Source: Epilithonimonas xixisoli (GTDB lineage Bacteria; Bacteroidota; Bacteroidia; Flavobacteriales; Weeksellaceae). Taken from it: a stretch of DNA of 64,000 bases. Position 1 is the stretch's first letter; each line of letters opens with the position of its first letter. The notes below the pieces were generated by a model that searched no databases, was not told the DNA's origin, and was given only the letters and a program-made list of their open reading frames with translations. The stretch lies in assembly GCF_004365655.1 (NCBI RefSeq), contig NZ_SOEO01000003.1, positions 744,001 to 808,000 of the forward strand. Direction: 5' to 3'. Positions 51,701 through 61,167 of the stretch are shown in pieces. The translations under genes and the position numbers were made by a program.

Positions 51701-53239
51701 ATGAAAAAACTATTTACTGTCTTAATATTAATAATCATTTATTCTTGCCAATCTGTCAAGAAGAATAATCTTTTTTTAGAAAAGAGAATTCCTGTTGCAG
51801 AACTCAAAAAGGATGTTGATTTCACATACCAAAAATTACAACGTTTCCATCCCAATCTATATTGGTACATCTCAAAAGATAATCTGGATCACAAATTTGA
51901 TAGCCTGAAAATCACCATCCAGAAGCCATTGACACCCAATGAGTTTTTCTTCAAACTTGCACCTGTGGTGGCAAGCGTGAACGAAGGTCATCTCCGTTTG
52001 AGATCCTTATCCAGACGATATTCCAAAGCAGAGCAAAAAGAATTCAAGACTAAAAAACCTTTGTTTGCTTTGATGGATTACAAAATCATCGGCGATAAAC
52101 TCTTTGTGAAAGAGAATCGGGAAAATGTTGGAAAAATAAAAGCGGGGACAGAAATCCTCAAAATCAATGAAGAGAATGTAGCAGATCTTATCAAAAAGTA
52201 CAGAAAACTGTACAGTTCCGATGGTGAAAATCGAACTTTCCAAAAATATTTTATCAATCTTACTTTTTTCAATTACTACACCTTGGAAAATGGGTATCTG
52301 GATAGTGTGAAGCTCAAAACGCTCTGCGATAATGTGATAGATGAGGTGCAGCTAAAAAGACAAAAGAAAAAAGCTAAAGAAGCGAGCGAAGAAAAAACAC
52401 TTCCAAAAGTGACGGCAGATCAGAAAATTCAGGATTATGATGTGGCGTCAAAAAGCTACAATAGAAGTTTCAAATTCTTGAAATCTGATAGCAGTGTGGC
52501 TTACATCAAAGTCAAATCTTTTTCTGCGACTTATGCCAAAAAGTTTTACGATCAATCTTTCAGAAAAATCAAAAATGCAAAATCCGATTATTTGATTTTG
52601 GATGTTCGGGACAATTTGGGTGGCTCGCTTTCCGAGATCAACACGCTGTATTCTTATCTCACCAACGAGAAGTTTACGCTCATAAAAGTTCCTGAAATGA
52701 CTTCCAAAACCTCCGGAATGTATCAAAATTATTTCCGCGGACAGTCTGTGTTTTCCTCTGTTCTCAGTGCGCCAGCTTATCCTTTTTTTCTTGCAGGAAA
52801 TTATTTTTTCTCATCCAAAAAAAATAAAAAATACTACTTTCGAGAGTTTGCTTCCCGCCCTACAAAACCGAAAGAAAATGCATTTACAGGGAAAATCTAT
52901 GTCTTGGTAAATGGCGCCAGTTTTTCTGCATCGTCCATCATTTCTGCTAAATTGAAGTTTGAAAACCGCGCCGTCATCGTAGGCGAAGAAACCGGTGGCG
53001 CCAACGACGGAACGGTGGCTGGAGTCAACAATACGGTGATTCTTCCCAATTCGCATTTGGTGCTTCCGATTGGTTTATTCCTCATCCGTCCCAATATCGA
53101 GTTTGAAAACAAAAGCAGAGGTGTTTTCCCAGATTATGCTGTAGATCCCAACTTCGAAGACATCTTTGGAACCGATGACAAAATCCTGAACTGGACTTTG
53201 GAAGATATCGATTTTCGAAAAACGGTGACTGGAAAATAG
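51701..53239 (+). CDS. S41-family (tail-specific/tricorn-like) peptidase lipoprotein
   Basis: The 512-residue lipoprotein ('IIIYSC', Cys16) has an N-terminal helical region with 'VASVNEGHLRLRSLS' (His near residue 96), a PDZ-like segment ('AGTEILKINEENV', about 147-160) and the S41 core (about 265-490): 'DYLILDVRDNLGGS', 'YVLVNGASFSASSIISA' with the nucleophile Ser near 409, and 'VIVGEETGGANDGTVAG'. The usual Lys of CtpA-type enzymes is not seen there, which fits a Ser-His tricorn-like arrangement. It probably processes envelope proteins; substrates are unknown. Confidence 0.85.
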   Translation: MKKLFTVLILIIIYSCQSVKKNNLFLEKRIPVAELKKDVDFTYQKLQRFHPNLYWYISKDNLDHKFDSLKITIQKPLTPNEFFFKLAPVVASVNEGHLRLRSLSRRYSKAEQKEFKTKKPLFALMDYKIIGDKLFVKENRENVGKIKAGTEILKINEENVADLIKKYRKLYSSDGENRTFQKYFINLTFFNYYTLENGYLDSVKLKTLCDNVIDEVQLKRQKKKAKEASEEKTLPKVTADQKIQDYDVASKSYNRSFKFLKSDSSVAYIKVKSFSATYAKKFYDQSFRKIKNAKSDYLILDVRDNLGGSLSEINTLYSYLTNEKFTLIKVPEMTSKTSGMYQNYFRGQSVFSSVLSAPAYPFFLAGNYFFSSKKNKKYYFREFASRPTKPKENAFTGKIYVLVNGASFSASSIISAKLKFENRAVIVGEETGGANDGTVAGVNNTVILPNSHLVLPIGLFLIRPNIEFENKSRGVFPDYAVDPNFEDIFGTDDKILNWTLEDIDFRKTVTGK

Positions 53240-53292
53240 TTTCTATTTTTTAATTGCACATTTTTTGTTTGGATGATATTCAAATGATAAAA

Positions 53293-53943
53293 ATGAAAAA
53301 TCTGATTTTGATATTTTGTGTATTCATCATCTCGTCTTGCAAGAAAGAAAATGATAAATCCACAATTAATTCTACAACTTCTCAAGATAGTTTAAGTGTG
53401 AAAACCGATCGTGATTCTTCTAGTTTGGATCAAGATTTAAACACCATTGATAACATAAAATCAGCTTATCAATTGACCAATTCACAATTGCTCGGCAAGA
53501 AATTGGATTCCGTAAGTTTTGAATATGATTGCGATGAGAGTTCTGGAACTGTCGTTTTCTATTCGGATCAGAATGATTTGAAAGCAATTAAGCATTCTTA
53601 CGCTGAACACAGTCATTTTTCTTCTGTAGATCAATATTTCATTAATGATAATCAGCCTTATTTTATCTTTCAAACCGAAACAGTTTGGAGTTTTGATGGC
53701 GGAACAACTGAAAAACCAGAGACAAAGGATGATGTCACGGAAAAGCGTTTTTACATCATTAATGAAAAAGCGACTCAATGTCTTGAGAAAAAATACATTT
53801 TGAAATCAAATTCTTCCAACAATCCAAAATCAGAAAATGTTCCTAATAAAGAATTGAAAAATTGTTCTGTTGCAGATTTGCAGAAAACTTTTGATTTGCT
53901 AATGAAGCATAAAAATAGAAAAGGTAATGGGAAATGTCTTTGA
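53293..53943 (+). CDS. Unknown lipoprotein
   Basis: The start at 53293 ('MKNLILIFCVFIISSC') gives a lipoprotein signal with Cys16; earlier in-frame starts overlap the spacer. The 216-residue protein has a Ser/Thr/Asp-rich linker and then a mixed domain with 'SVSFEYDCDESSGTVVFYSD', 'YFIFQTETVWSFDGG' and 'KRFYIINEKATQCLEKKYIL'. I do not recognise the family. It lies 53 bases after the S41 gene in the same direction and ends at a strong terminator, so the two may form an operon. Confidence 0.65.
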   Translation: MKNLILIFCVFIISSCKKENDKSTINSTTSQDSLSVKTDRDSSSLDQDLNTIDNIKSAYQLTNSQLLGKKLDSVSFEYDCDESSGTVVFYSDQNDLKAIKHSYAEHSHFSSVDQYFINDNQPYFIFQTETVWSFDGGTTEKPETKDDVTEKRFYIINEKATQCLEKKYILKSNSSNNPKSENVPNKELKNCSVADLQKTFDLLMKHKNRKGNGKCL

Positions 53944-53958
53944 AATTATAAGCCAAAA

Positions 53959-53980
53959 AAGCCCGAAAAAATCGGGCTTT
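53959..53980. terminator. Bidirectional terminator
   Basis: AAAGCCCGA and TCGGGCTTT are perfect arms between converging genes. Confidence 0.88.
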
Positions 53981-54001
53981 AAATATATTTAGAAAAGAAT
54001 C

Positions 54002-54586
54002 TTAATCTTCATCGTCTTCTTCGAAAACGTCGTTGTAGCCGTCTTCTTCCTCATCATCGTTGTAGTCGTCATCCTCGTCATCAAAACTGGAAGCTTTGAA
54101 CTCAGATTCGAAATCTCCAAAATCATCATCCATCAAAGGCATTGTAGAATTTTTGTTTTTCCCTGTTGATGCTCCGGTTTTGCTAGGCGCTTTCAAAGGA
54201 ACATTTCCAAATCTGTAAACCGTGATAGGATAGTTAACCGCTGGCTTCTCATCTATGATTTCCAAAAGCTCGCAGAAGAAATCCCAAAGCTCGATAAAAC
54301 CATATTGGAATCTCATCTTTTCCCCCACTGCAGGGAAACCTTCCGGCAAATAGATATCCGACATAATCTCGCCATCGCCATCATCACTCATATCCTCCAA
54401 AGGAACTGGTCGGCCTTCATTCCATTCGTCATCAGAAAAATAAAAAGAAGACAACTCCTCACCTGGTAAACTGAACGCACTTTTGATGCCCAGATGCAGA
54501 TTCCAAAGGGTCTGTTTATCTTTGATTTCGATGTCTCGGAAAATCGTGTCTTTGGCGTCTAATATTACTCTTATCTTATAAACCAT
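54002..54586 (-). CDS. pRiA4b ORF3-like protein with acidic tail
   Basis: The 194-residue protein has an N-terminal PRiA4 ORF3-type fold (about 1-130): 'YKIRVILDAKDTIFRDIEI', 'TLWNLHLGIKSAF', 'SSFYFSDDEWNEG' and 'GFIELWDFFCELLEI'. The C-terminus (about 150-194) is a long Asp/Glu-rich tail with few other residues. The fold appears in passenger proteins of some transposons and plasmids and, in Bacteroidota, as a stable chromosomal gene. No transposase or terminal repeats accompany it. The function is not established; the acidic tail may bind basic proteins or metals. Confidence 0.78.
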   Translation of the reverse strand: MVYKIRVILDAKDTIFRDIEIKDKQTLWNLHLGIKSAFSLPGEELSSFYFSDDEWNEGRPVPLEDMSDDGDGEIMSDIYLPEGFPAVGEKMRFQYGFIELWDFFCELLEIIDEKPAVNYPITVYRFGNVPLKAPSKTGASTGKNKNSTMPLMDDDFGDFESEFKASSFDDEDDDYNDDEEEDGYNDVFEEDDED

Positions 54587-54727
54587 TGTTGTTTTACTTT
54601 AACTTTTATTAGCTTGATTGATGTTGCAAATATAAAACAAATGAATTTTCAGGAAAGTTTCTGAGAAATTTTTTTTCAAAAAAGATTTTTATAAATTCAG
54701 CGATTTTGGAAGCCATTTACTATTGGT

Positions 54728-55807
54728 TTATGGCAATTTTGGTTTCTTGATTTTTTCCTGTGGCGATTTATCTAATTTGAATTTGAATTTAGTTCCTGAG
54801 AGATAGACACTTTCCACATTGATGGGTTGCTTGTGCGCTTCCAAAATGTGTTTCACGATGGCAAGACCAAGTCCCGAGCCTCCATCTTTTCTGTTTCGGC
54901 TAGATTCTACACGGTAGAATCTTTCGAAGATTCTTGGTAAGTTTTCCGGTTTTATGCCCATCCCGTTGTCCTCTATGGAAATATGAATGTTTTTCATCCC
55001 TTCTCTTGTCGCCACAATGATTTGCGCTTCCTCTCGGTTGGCGTATTTTACAGCATTGGAGATTAGATTGATGAGAACCTGAGAGATTTTCTGCTTGTCT
55101 GCAAAAACGAAAAGCTGAGATTGCGTCGTTTGCAGTTGCATGGTCATAGATTCCCGTTCTGCTTCCAGATCCAAAAGATCAAAAATCTCCTGAATCAAAT
55201 GATTGATGTCAAAGCTGCTGAATTTCAAATCAATCTGTCCGGATTCGAAACGGTTGATCATATCCAAATCTTTCACAATATTCAGCAGACGTTCTACAGA
55301 TTTGTCAATTCTCTCCAGATATTTGTCTCGCACGTTGAGATCTTCTACGCCACCGTCCCGCAGGGTTTCTATGTAGCCTTGGATAGAAAAAAGCGGTGTT
55401 TTCAGTTCGTGGGAAACGTTACCAATGTATTCTTTCCTGTAGTTTTCCATTTCCATCATCATGTCCATTTCGGCATTTTTCTGATTCATCTCGTGCATTT
55501 TTTCGCCGAGTTCTTTGAAACTGAAATCTGTGTCGTAATCGTGTATGATGTCTTCCGGAAGGATATTGGTGATTCTCCGGATCTGATTTTTACTGTAGAA
55601 ACTGAAAAGGAATTCTAGAACAAAATAATTGAGAACAAACAAAAAACACAGTGTAAACAGTAAAAAAAAGTTGAAGTTTCTGGTTTTGAAGTAAACATCG
55701 TTGGTGTAAAATTGAAATAATAAAACAGCAAAGCCCACCACAATTACCAATAGTAATGATGCGGCGGCAGACAGCCAATTGATTTTTACAGCATTTTTTA
55801 TTCTCAT
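54728..55807 (-). CDS. PhoR-like sensor histidine kinase
   Basis: The 359-residue kinase has two membrane spans (about 12-33 and 46-70), a short HAMP-like linker, the H-box 'NVSHELKTPLFSIQGY' with phospho-accepting His133, an N-box region 'LINLISNAVKYA', 'IEDNGMGIKPENLPRIFERFYR' and the G-box 'GGSGLGLAIVKHIL'. There is essentially no periplasmic domain, so it probably senses within the membrane or through partners. It lies 31 bases after the response regulator gene in the same direction, forming a two-component pair. The target genes are unknown. Confidence 0.9.
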   Translation of the reverse strand: MRIKNAVKINWLSAAASLLLVIVVGFAVLLFQFYTNDVYFKTRNFNFFLLFTLCFLFVLNYFVLEFLFSFYSKNQIRRITNILPEDIIHDYDTDFSFKELGEKMHEMNQKNAEMDMMMEMENYRKEYIGNVSHELKTPLFSIQGYIETLRDGGVEDLNVRDKYLERIDKSVERLLNIVKDLDMINRFESGQIDLKFSSFDINHLIQEIFDLLDLEAERESMTMQLQTTQSQLFVFADKQKISQVLINLISNAVKYANREEAQIIVATREGMKNIHISIEDNGMGIKPENLPRIFERFYRVESSRNRKDGGSGLGLAIVKHILEAHKQPINVESVYLSGTKFKFKLDKSPQEKIKKPKLP

Positions 55808-55838
55808 TTCAAAAAAAAGATTTTCTTTTCAGAAAACC

Positions 55839-56516
55839 TTAAACTACTAATTTATAACCTATTCCTTTTAGAGTCTGTATCGTGTGGATGCCCAGTTTCT
55901 CTCTTAATCTTCTAATGTGAACATCAATTGTTCTTTCGCCTACGATGACATCATTGCCCCAAACTTTTTCCAAAATCTCTTCTCTTTTGAAAACCTTTTC
56001 TGTGTTGGAAGCCAAAAGATACAACAGATCAAATTCTTTCTTCGGAAGGAGAAATTCCTCTTTTCCTTTTGAAACCTTGAAATTATCTTTATCAATGATG
56101 AGATCTCCAAGTTCAATATAATTAGCATTTTCCTGAGATTGCGCACCCAATTGTAATAGAGCCGCAACTTTGGAGATTAGAACTTTCGGTTTGATTAATT
56201 TTACAATATAATCATTTGCACCAGCTTGATAACCTGCTAATTGTGAGAATTCTTCGCTTCTTGCGGATAAAAATACAATCAAAGTTTTTTGTAATTCTTT
56301 CAGTTTACGAAGGTCTTGGCATGTTTCGATTCCGTCTTTTTCCGGCATCATTACATCCAAAAGGATAAGGTCTGGAAGGATTTCCTTAGCTTTTACAATT
56401 CCTTCATTACCATTGCTGGCGGTAAAAACCTGATAGCCTTCTTTTTCCAAATTATAAGAGATGATTTCCAGAATATCCTGCTCATCATCAATTAAAAGGA
56501 TTTTTTTACGATTCAT
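55839..56516 (-). CDS. PhoB/OmpR-like response regulator
   Basis: The 225-residue regulator has a receiver domain (about 5-120; acidic pair Asp10/Asp11, phospho-Asp54 in 'LILLDVMMPEKDG', Thr/Ser position in 'VFLSARS', Lys106) and a winged-helix effector domain (about 130-225) ending 'RLREKLGIHTIQTLKGIGYKL'. The residue after Lys106 is Leu107 where nearly all receivers have Pro ('VKLIKP'). The kinase gene follows directly. The box TAAATTTG (minus strand, 56593-56586) lies about 70 bases upstream. Confidence 0.9.
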   Translation of the reverse strand: MNRKKILLIDDEQDILEIISYNLEKEGYQVFTASNGNEGIVKAKEILPDLILLDVMMPEKDGIETCQDLRKLKELQKTLIVFLSARSEEFSQLAGYQAGANDYIVKLIKPKVLISKVAALLQLGAQSQENANYIELGDLIIDKDNFKVSKGKEEFLLPKKEFDLLYLLASNTEKVFKREEILEKVWGNDVIVGERTIDVHIRRLREKLGIHTIQTLKGIGYKLVV

Positions 56517-56585
56517 TTCGATTTATTAATTATCCCAAAATTAAAAAAAAATGAACGGTATATCACTAATTGTTTAAAGTTCACA

Positions 56586-56593
56586 CAAATTTA
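56586..56593 (-). promoter_or_regulatory. Candidate -7 box of the response-regulator gene
   Basis: On the minus strand this reads TAAATTTG, a full match to TAnnTTTG. No -33 element was found at the normal distance. Confidence 0.45.
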
Positions 56594-56695
56594 ACATTTA
56601 CAAAACAATTAATTTCCGTTTTGATGTCATTTTCAATATCCATATTCCTCTATTTTTATGAGTAATATTCGTTTTATTTTTTGAGGAAATTAAGT

Positions 56696-56703
56696 TAAAT
56701 TTG
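56696..56703 (+). promoter_or_regulatory. Candidate -7 box of glnS
   Basis: TAAATTTG matches TAnnTTTG and lies 17 bases before the glnS ATG, which would leave a very short leader. Confidence 0.5.
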
Positions 56704-56720
56704 CACTTCAGTTTCAGATT

Positions 56721-58391
56721 ATGGAAGAAGAAAAAAAATCACTCAATTTTATTGAGCAAATTATAGAAGACGATTTGGAAAACGGCTTGGACGCGTCTCA
56801 ACTGCGTTTTAGATTTCCACCGGAACCAAACGGTTATCTTCACATTGGTCATACAAAAGCAATCTGCATCAACTTCGGTTTGGGTCAGAAATATGGTGCG
56901 CCCGTTAACCTTCGTTTTGATGATACCAATCCAGCCAAAGAAGAGCAGGAATTCGTAGATTCCATCAAAGCAGACATCGATTGGTTGGGTTTCAAATACG
57001 ACCAGGAATTGTACACTTCAGATTATTTTGAGCAATTGTACAATTGGGCTGTTGAAATGATCAAAGAAGGGAAAGCTTATGTAGATGAGCAATCTTCTGA
57101 AGACATTACTGCTCAGCGAAAAAATCCTTTTGAAGTTGGAGTTGATTCGCCTTTCCGCAATCGTCCAACAGAAGAAAGTTTGGCGCTTTTCGAAAAAATG
57201 AAAAACGGAGAATTCGAAGAAGGCGCAATGAGTTTGCGTGCAAAAATCGATATGACTTCCCCGAATATGAATATGCGTGACCCTGTGATGTACAGAATTC
57301 TAAAAAAACCACACCACAGAACCGGCGAAAAATGGAAAATCTATCCGATGTACGATTGGGCGCACGGAGAATCTGATTATATCGAGCAAATTTCACATTC
57401 TTTATGTTCATTGGAATTTGAGAATCACCGTCCTTTATACGAATGGTATTTGGATCAAGTTTATGATAACGAAAGCGTTGCGCCAAAACAAAGAGAATTT
57501 GCAAGGATGAACGTTTCTTATATGGTGACTTCTAAAAGAAAACTTCAAAGATTGGTTCAGGAAAATATCACTACAGGTTGGGACGACCCAAGAATGCCGA
57601 CGATTTCTGGATTGAGAAGAAAAGGTTACACGCCAACTGCGATTAAAAATTTCATTGAAAGAGTAGGTGTTGCTAAAAGAGAAAATCTGATTGATATTCA
57701 ATTACTTGAATTTTGTGTGAGAGAAGACCTTAACAAAGTGGCAACACGTGTAATGGCGGTTGTAAATCCAGTTAAACTCATCATCGAAAATTATCCAGAA
57801 GATAAAGAAGAATGGTTGGAAACGGAAAACAATCCTGAAGACGAAAATGCAGGTTCTAGAAAAGTGCCTTTCTCAAGAGAAATTTATATCGAAAGAGAAG
57901 ATTTCAAAGAAGAAGCAGACAAAAAATTCTTCCGTCTAAAATTGGATGGTGAGGTTCGTTTGAAAGCTGGTTACATCATCAAAGCTGAACGTGTTGAGAA
58001 AGATACAAATGGCGAAATCACAACCATCTACGCAACTTATGATGAAGATTCAAAATCGGGTAGTGGAACGGAGGCAAGTCTTAGAAAAGTGAAAGGAACG
58101 CTACATTGGGTTTCTGCAAAACACGCTTTACCAATCGAAATCAGAACTTACGAAAGATTGTTCACGACAGAACAACCGGATTCGGAGAAAGATGTTGATT
58201 TCATTCAATTCATCAATCCACAATCGTTGAATGTAACGCATGGATTTGCTGAACCAAGCTTGAAAGACGCCACTTTGGACGACCATTTCCAGTTCCAAAG
58301 AATTGGTTATTATATTAAGGACAGAGATTCTTCCGACGAGACGTTGGTGTTCAACAGAACGGTAACGCTTAAGGATGGTTACAAGCCTTAA
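56721..58391 (+). CDS. glnS: Glutaminyl-tRNA synthetase
   Basis: The class Ic enzyme charges tRNA-Gln with glutamine. The 556-residue protein has 'FPPEPNGYLHIGHTKAI' with HIGH at 41-44, 'NLRFDDTNPAKEEQEFV', the GlnRS segment 'YDWAHGESDYIEQISHSLC' and the KMSKS-equivalent 'MVTSKRKLQ' near 267, followed by the C-terminal anticodon-binding beta-barrels. The length and motifs match bacterial GlnRS rather than GluRS. It is a single-gene unit with a strong terminator at 58420, divergent from the two-component pair. Confidence 0.95.
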   Translation: MEEEKKSLNFIEQIIEDDLENGLDASQLRFRFPPEPNGYLHIGHTKAICINFGLGQKYGAPVNLRFDDTNPAKEEQEFVDSIKADIDWLGFKYDQELYTSDYFEQLYNWAVEMIKEGKAYVDEQSSEDITAQRKNPFEVGVDSPFRNRPTEESLALFEKMKNGEFEEGAMSLRAKIDMTSPNMNMRDPVMYRILKKPHHRTGEKWKIYPMYDWAHGESDYIEQISHSLCSLEFENHRPLYEWYLDQVYDNESVAPKQREFARMNVSYMVTSKRKLQRLVQENITTGWDDPRMPTISGLRRKGYTPTAIKNFIERVGVAKRENLIDIQLLEFCVREDLNKVATRVMAVVNPVKLIIENYPEDKEEWLETENNPEDENAGSRKVPFSREIYIEREDFKEEADKKFFRLKLDGEVRLKAGYIIKAERVEKDTNGEITTIYATYDEDSKSGSGTEASLRKVKGTLHWVSAKHALPIEIRTYERLFTTEQPDSEKDVDFIQFINPQSLNVTHGFAEPSLKDATLDDHFQFQRIGYYIKDRDSSDETLVFNRTVTLKDGYKP

Positions 58392-58419
58392 TTAGGAAAG
58401 AAAATAAATTATTATATTG

Positions 58420-58448
58420 AAAATCAGTCATTTGGCTGATTTTTTTTG
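58420..58448 (+). terminator. Rho-independent terminator of glnS
   Basis: AAAATCAG pairs with CTGATTTT, followed by a T-run. Confidence 0.85.
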
Positions 58449-58459
58449 TTTTGATGTAA

Positions 58460-58467
58460 TAGATTTG
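58460..58467 (+). promoter_or_regulatory. Candidate -7 box
   Basis: TAGATTTG matches TAnnTTTG and lies 37 bases before the ATG at 58505. Confidence 0.5.
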
Positions 58468-58504
58468 TTGTGTGCTTTGTCTAATCTCAAGAATAAGCTC
58501 TACT

Positions 58505-60922
58505 ATGAAAACTAAATTTGGCATTCTCGCATTGATTCTTTTTTTTGGACAGATTTCTGCTCAGAAAGTGATTGCTTCAGACAGCATTGTCAGACGACAA
58601 ATGAATGCCGTACGAACCGATAAATCCATAAAAATTGATGGAATCATAGACGAAGAAGTTTGGTCAATGGCTAGCATTGCAGACAAATTCATAGAGTTTC
58701 AGCCAGCGAACGGAAAGCTGGAATCTGAAAATCAAAAAAGCGTAGTGAGAGTTTTGTATGATGATACTGGAATCTACATCGGTGCAACGCTTTATGACAA
58801 TGAACCAGATAAAATTGCCAAGCAGTTGACAGAAAGAGATGTCATCAACAATGATGATTTTTTCGGCGTTTTCATCAATGGATATAATGACAAGCAGCAG
58901 AGTTACGAATTTATCGTCACCGCTGCCGGCGTTCAGTTCGATGCAAAAGCGACCAACGATAATGGTGAAGACGACACTTGGAACGGAATCTGGTACAGCG
59001 ACGTTAAAATCACAGATAAAGGATGGAATGTTGAAATGAAAATCCCTTATTTTGAATTGAGATTCCCAAAAGATAATATTCAACAATGGGGCGTGAATTT
59101 CTTTCGAAATATCCAACGCCAACGCAAAAAACTCTCTTGGAATCACATTGATAATACAAAAGGAAATATCACATTGTATGACGGAATCCTTAATGGAATC
59201 GAAAATGTGAAAACCCCAATCAGACTTTCTTTTACTCCATATTTCTCCACTTATGTCAACAGTTATGACGGAAAAACCGAAATGAATGTGAATGGCGGAA
59301 TGGATTTGAAATACGGAATCAATGACGCTTTCACCTTCGATATGACATTGATTCCTGATTTTGGACAAGCCAATTTTGATAATTCAATTTTAAATTTAAC
59401 ACCATTTGAACAACAGTTTGCAGAACAGCGTTCATTTTTTATGGAAGGCACGGAACTTTTTAGCAAAGGCGATATGTTTTACTCGCGAAGAGTTGGTGGT
59501 GAACCGTCAATTTATCCAAATATTAATGATAATGAAACCGTGACAGAATATCCCGGAAAAGTGAAATTATTCAATGCTTTCAAAATTTCGGGAAGAACTA
59601 AGAAAGGTTTGGGAATCGGAATTTTCAATGGTGTAACTGAAAAAATGGAAGCAACGATTCAAGATAATCTGACGGGACAAACCAGAAAAGAAACTGTTGA
59701 ACCTTGGACCAATTATAATGTCTTGGTTTTCGACCAGCGATTTGGCGGGAATTCTTCCATCACTTTGGTCAACACAAGCACGATGAGAATGGGCAATTTC
59801 CGAGATGCCAATGCGACAGGTTTGCTTTGGAATATCGCCAACAAAAAGAATACCTACAATTATTACGGAAACCTTAAAGGCAGTTGGGTCAAAGAAGATG
59901 GGACAACTTTTGGAGCACGAGGAAGTGTTGGTTTGGGTAAATTTTCCGGGAATCACCGTTTCGAAGTGAATGCGAATGCAGTAGATAAAAATTGGGACAT
60001 CAATGATTTGGGATTCTCAACGTTGACGAATTACGGAAATCACAACGCTTGGTACGGCTACAGAATCCTTCAGCCAAAAGGAAAACTCAATAATATGTAT
60101 CTTAATTTCAATCTAAATTATTACCACAGATTGGAACCTTTTCTGAATCAAAAATTAGTTTTTAACAACAATAACTCATTCACCAACAAGAAGTTTCAAA
60201 CTTTTGGAGGCGGTGTAGAGTTCACGCCTTACGGAGAAAAAGATATTTATGAACCAAGAACTTTCGGACGACATCTCAACGTTCCAGGTTATTTTGACAG
60301 TTGGTTATTTTTCGAAAGTGACAGCCGGAAAAAGCTTCTGTACAACGTATCGCTCGATTATTATGCGTACGACCAAAAGGGCAGAAATCAGGTGATTCCA
60401 TCATTGTATCTGCGTTACAGAGTGTCCGACAAACTGAATCTCATTTGGAAATTCAATCCGGTTTTCAGTAATAACGAAGTTGGTTTTGCAGGACGAAACG
60501 CTGACGAAATTTATATGGGAAGACGTCAGCGAAATACCTACGAAAACTCGGTGACGGGACAATACACTTTCAATAACAAAATGGCGCTGTCATTGGCTTT
60601 CCGTCATTATTTTTCAGATGTTACTTACAAGCAATTTTACAGTTTGGAGAACGATGGAAGCCTGAACGAGAACACGACTTACAATCCAAATCTCGCCGGA
60701 ACTTACAATTCTTGGAACGTGGATTTGCGCTATTCGTGGTGGTTTGCGCCGGGAAGTCAGCTCACTTTGTTGTACAGAAATGCAACCAGCAATTATTTGG
60801 AAGTTTCTAGAATGCGATTCAAAAATAACTTCAACGAACTTTTTGATGCGCCGATGATCAACAATGTTTCGCTTCGAGTGACATATTTCTTGGATTATAA
60901 CAGAATCAAGAATTGGTTTTAA
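58505..60922 (+). CDS. DUF5916-like outer-membrane protein with N-terminal CBM9-like domain
   Basis: The start at 58505 ('MKTKFGILALILFFGQISAQ') gives the signal peptide; an earlier start adds 11 non-signal residues. The 805-residue product has an N-terminal CBM9-like beta-sandwich (about 35-215; 'KIDGIIDEEVWSMASIADKF', 'VRVLYDDTGIYIGATLYD', 'WNVEMKIPYFELRF') and a long beta-barrel (about 230-805) of the DUF5916 type ending 'VTYFLDYNRIKNWF'. The family is widespread in Bacteroidota outer membranes with no clear function. The CBM9-like part need not bind sugars. Confidence 0.82.
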   Translation: MKTKFGILALILFFGQISAQKVIASDSIVRRQMNAVRTDKSIKIDGIIDEEVWSMASIADKFIEFQPANGKLESENQKSVVRVLYDDTGIYIGATLYDNEPDKIAKQLTERDVINNDDFFGVFINGYNDKQQSYEFIVTAAGVQFDAKATNDNGEDDTWNGIWYSDVKITDKGWNVEMKIPYFELRFPKDNIQQWGVNFFRNIQRQRKKLSWNHIDNTKGNITLYDGILNGIENVKTPIRLSFTPYFSTYVNSYDGKTEMNVNGGMDLKYGINDAFTFDMTLIPDFGQANFDNSILNLTPFEQQFAEQRSFFMEGTELFSKGDMFYSRRVGGEPSIYPNINDNETVTEYPGKVKLFNAFKISGRTKKGLGIGIFNGVTEKMEATIQDNLTGQTRKETVEPWTNYNVLVFDQRFGGNSSITLVNTSTMRMGNFRDANATGLLWNIANKKNTYNYYGNLKGSWVKEDGTTFGARGSVGLGKFSGNHRFEVNANAVDKNWDINDLGFSTLTNYGNHNAWYGYRILQPKGKLNNMYLNFNLNYYHRLEPFLNQKLVFNNNNSFTNKKFQTFGGGVEFTPYGEKDIYEPRTFGRHLNVPGYFDSWLFFESDSRKKLLYNVSLDYYAYDQKGRNQVIPSLYLRYRVSDKLNLIWKFNPVFSNNEVGFAGRNADEIYMGRRQRNTYENSVTGQYTFNNKMALSLAFRHYFSDVTYKQFYSLENDGSLNENTTYNPNLAGTYNSWNVDLRYSWWFAPGSQLTLLYRNATSNYLEVSRMRFKNNFNELFDAPMINNVSLRVTYFLDYNRIKNWF

Positions 60923-61014
60923 AATTTGGGCAGCTTTTCCGCCTTCCACTCCCGCTATTTTTTGCCAACGCAATTCCAACAGCAAAAAATGAGCTTCGTT
61001 CAAGTCGGGCTGCA
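60923..61014. repeat. Dispersed palindromic intergenic repeat, copy B
   Basis: It starts AATTTGGGCAGCTTTTCCG, contains TCCCGCTATTTTTTGC and AGCAAAAAATGAGCT, and ends CGGGCTGCA. It is the partner of 16933-17043 and begins directly at the stop codon of the upstream gene. Confidence 0.8.
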
Positions 61015-61167
61015 GATTCAAAATGTTTTGAAATTTTGTTATATAAATAGATGATTTCGGATATTATTGTTAACCCAATTTAAACAATAGTTTAATTTAA
61101 TAACACCATTCGATATTATGAATCCATAAAACTTGGCTTTCCATTTTAAAATAAAGACTTTTGCAAA

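Noticed and set aside
58505-60922. Sugar-degrading enzyme because of the CBM9-like domain
   Set aside because: No catalytic domain follows; the rest is an outer-membrane barrel of the DUF5916 type, and the gene is outside the operator regulon.
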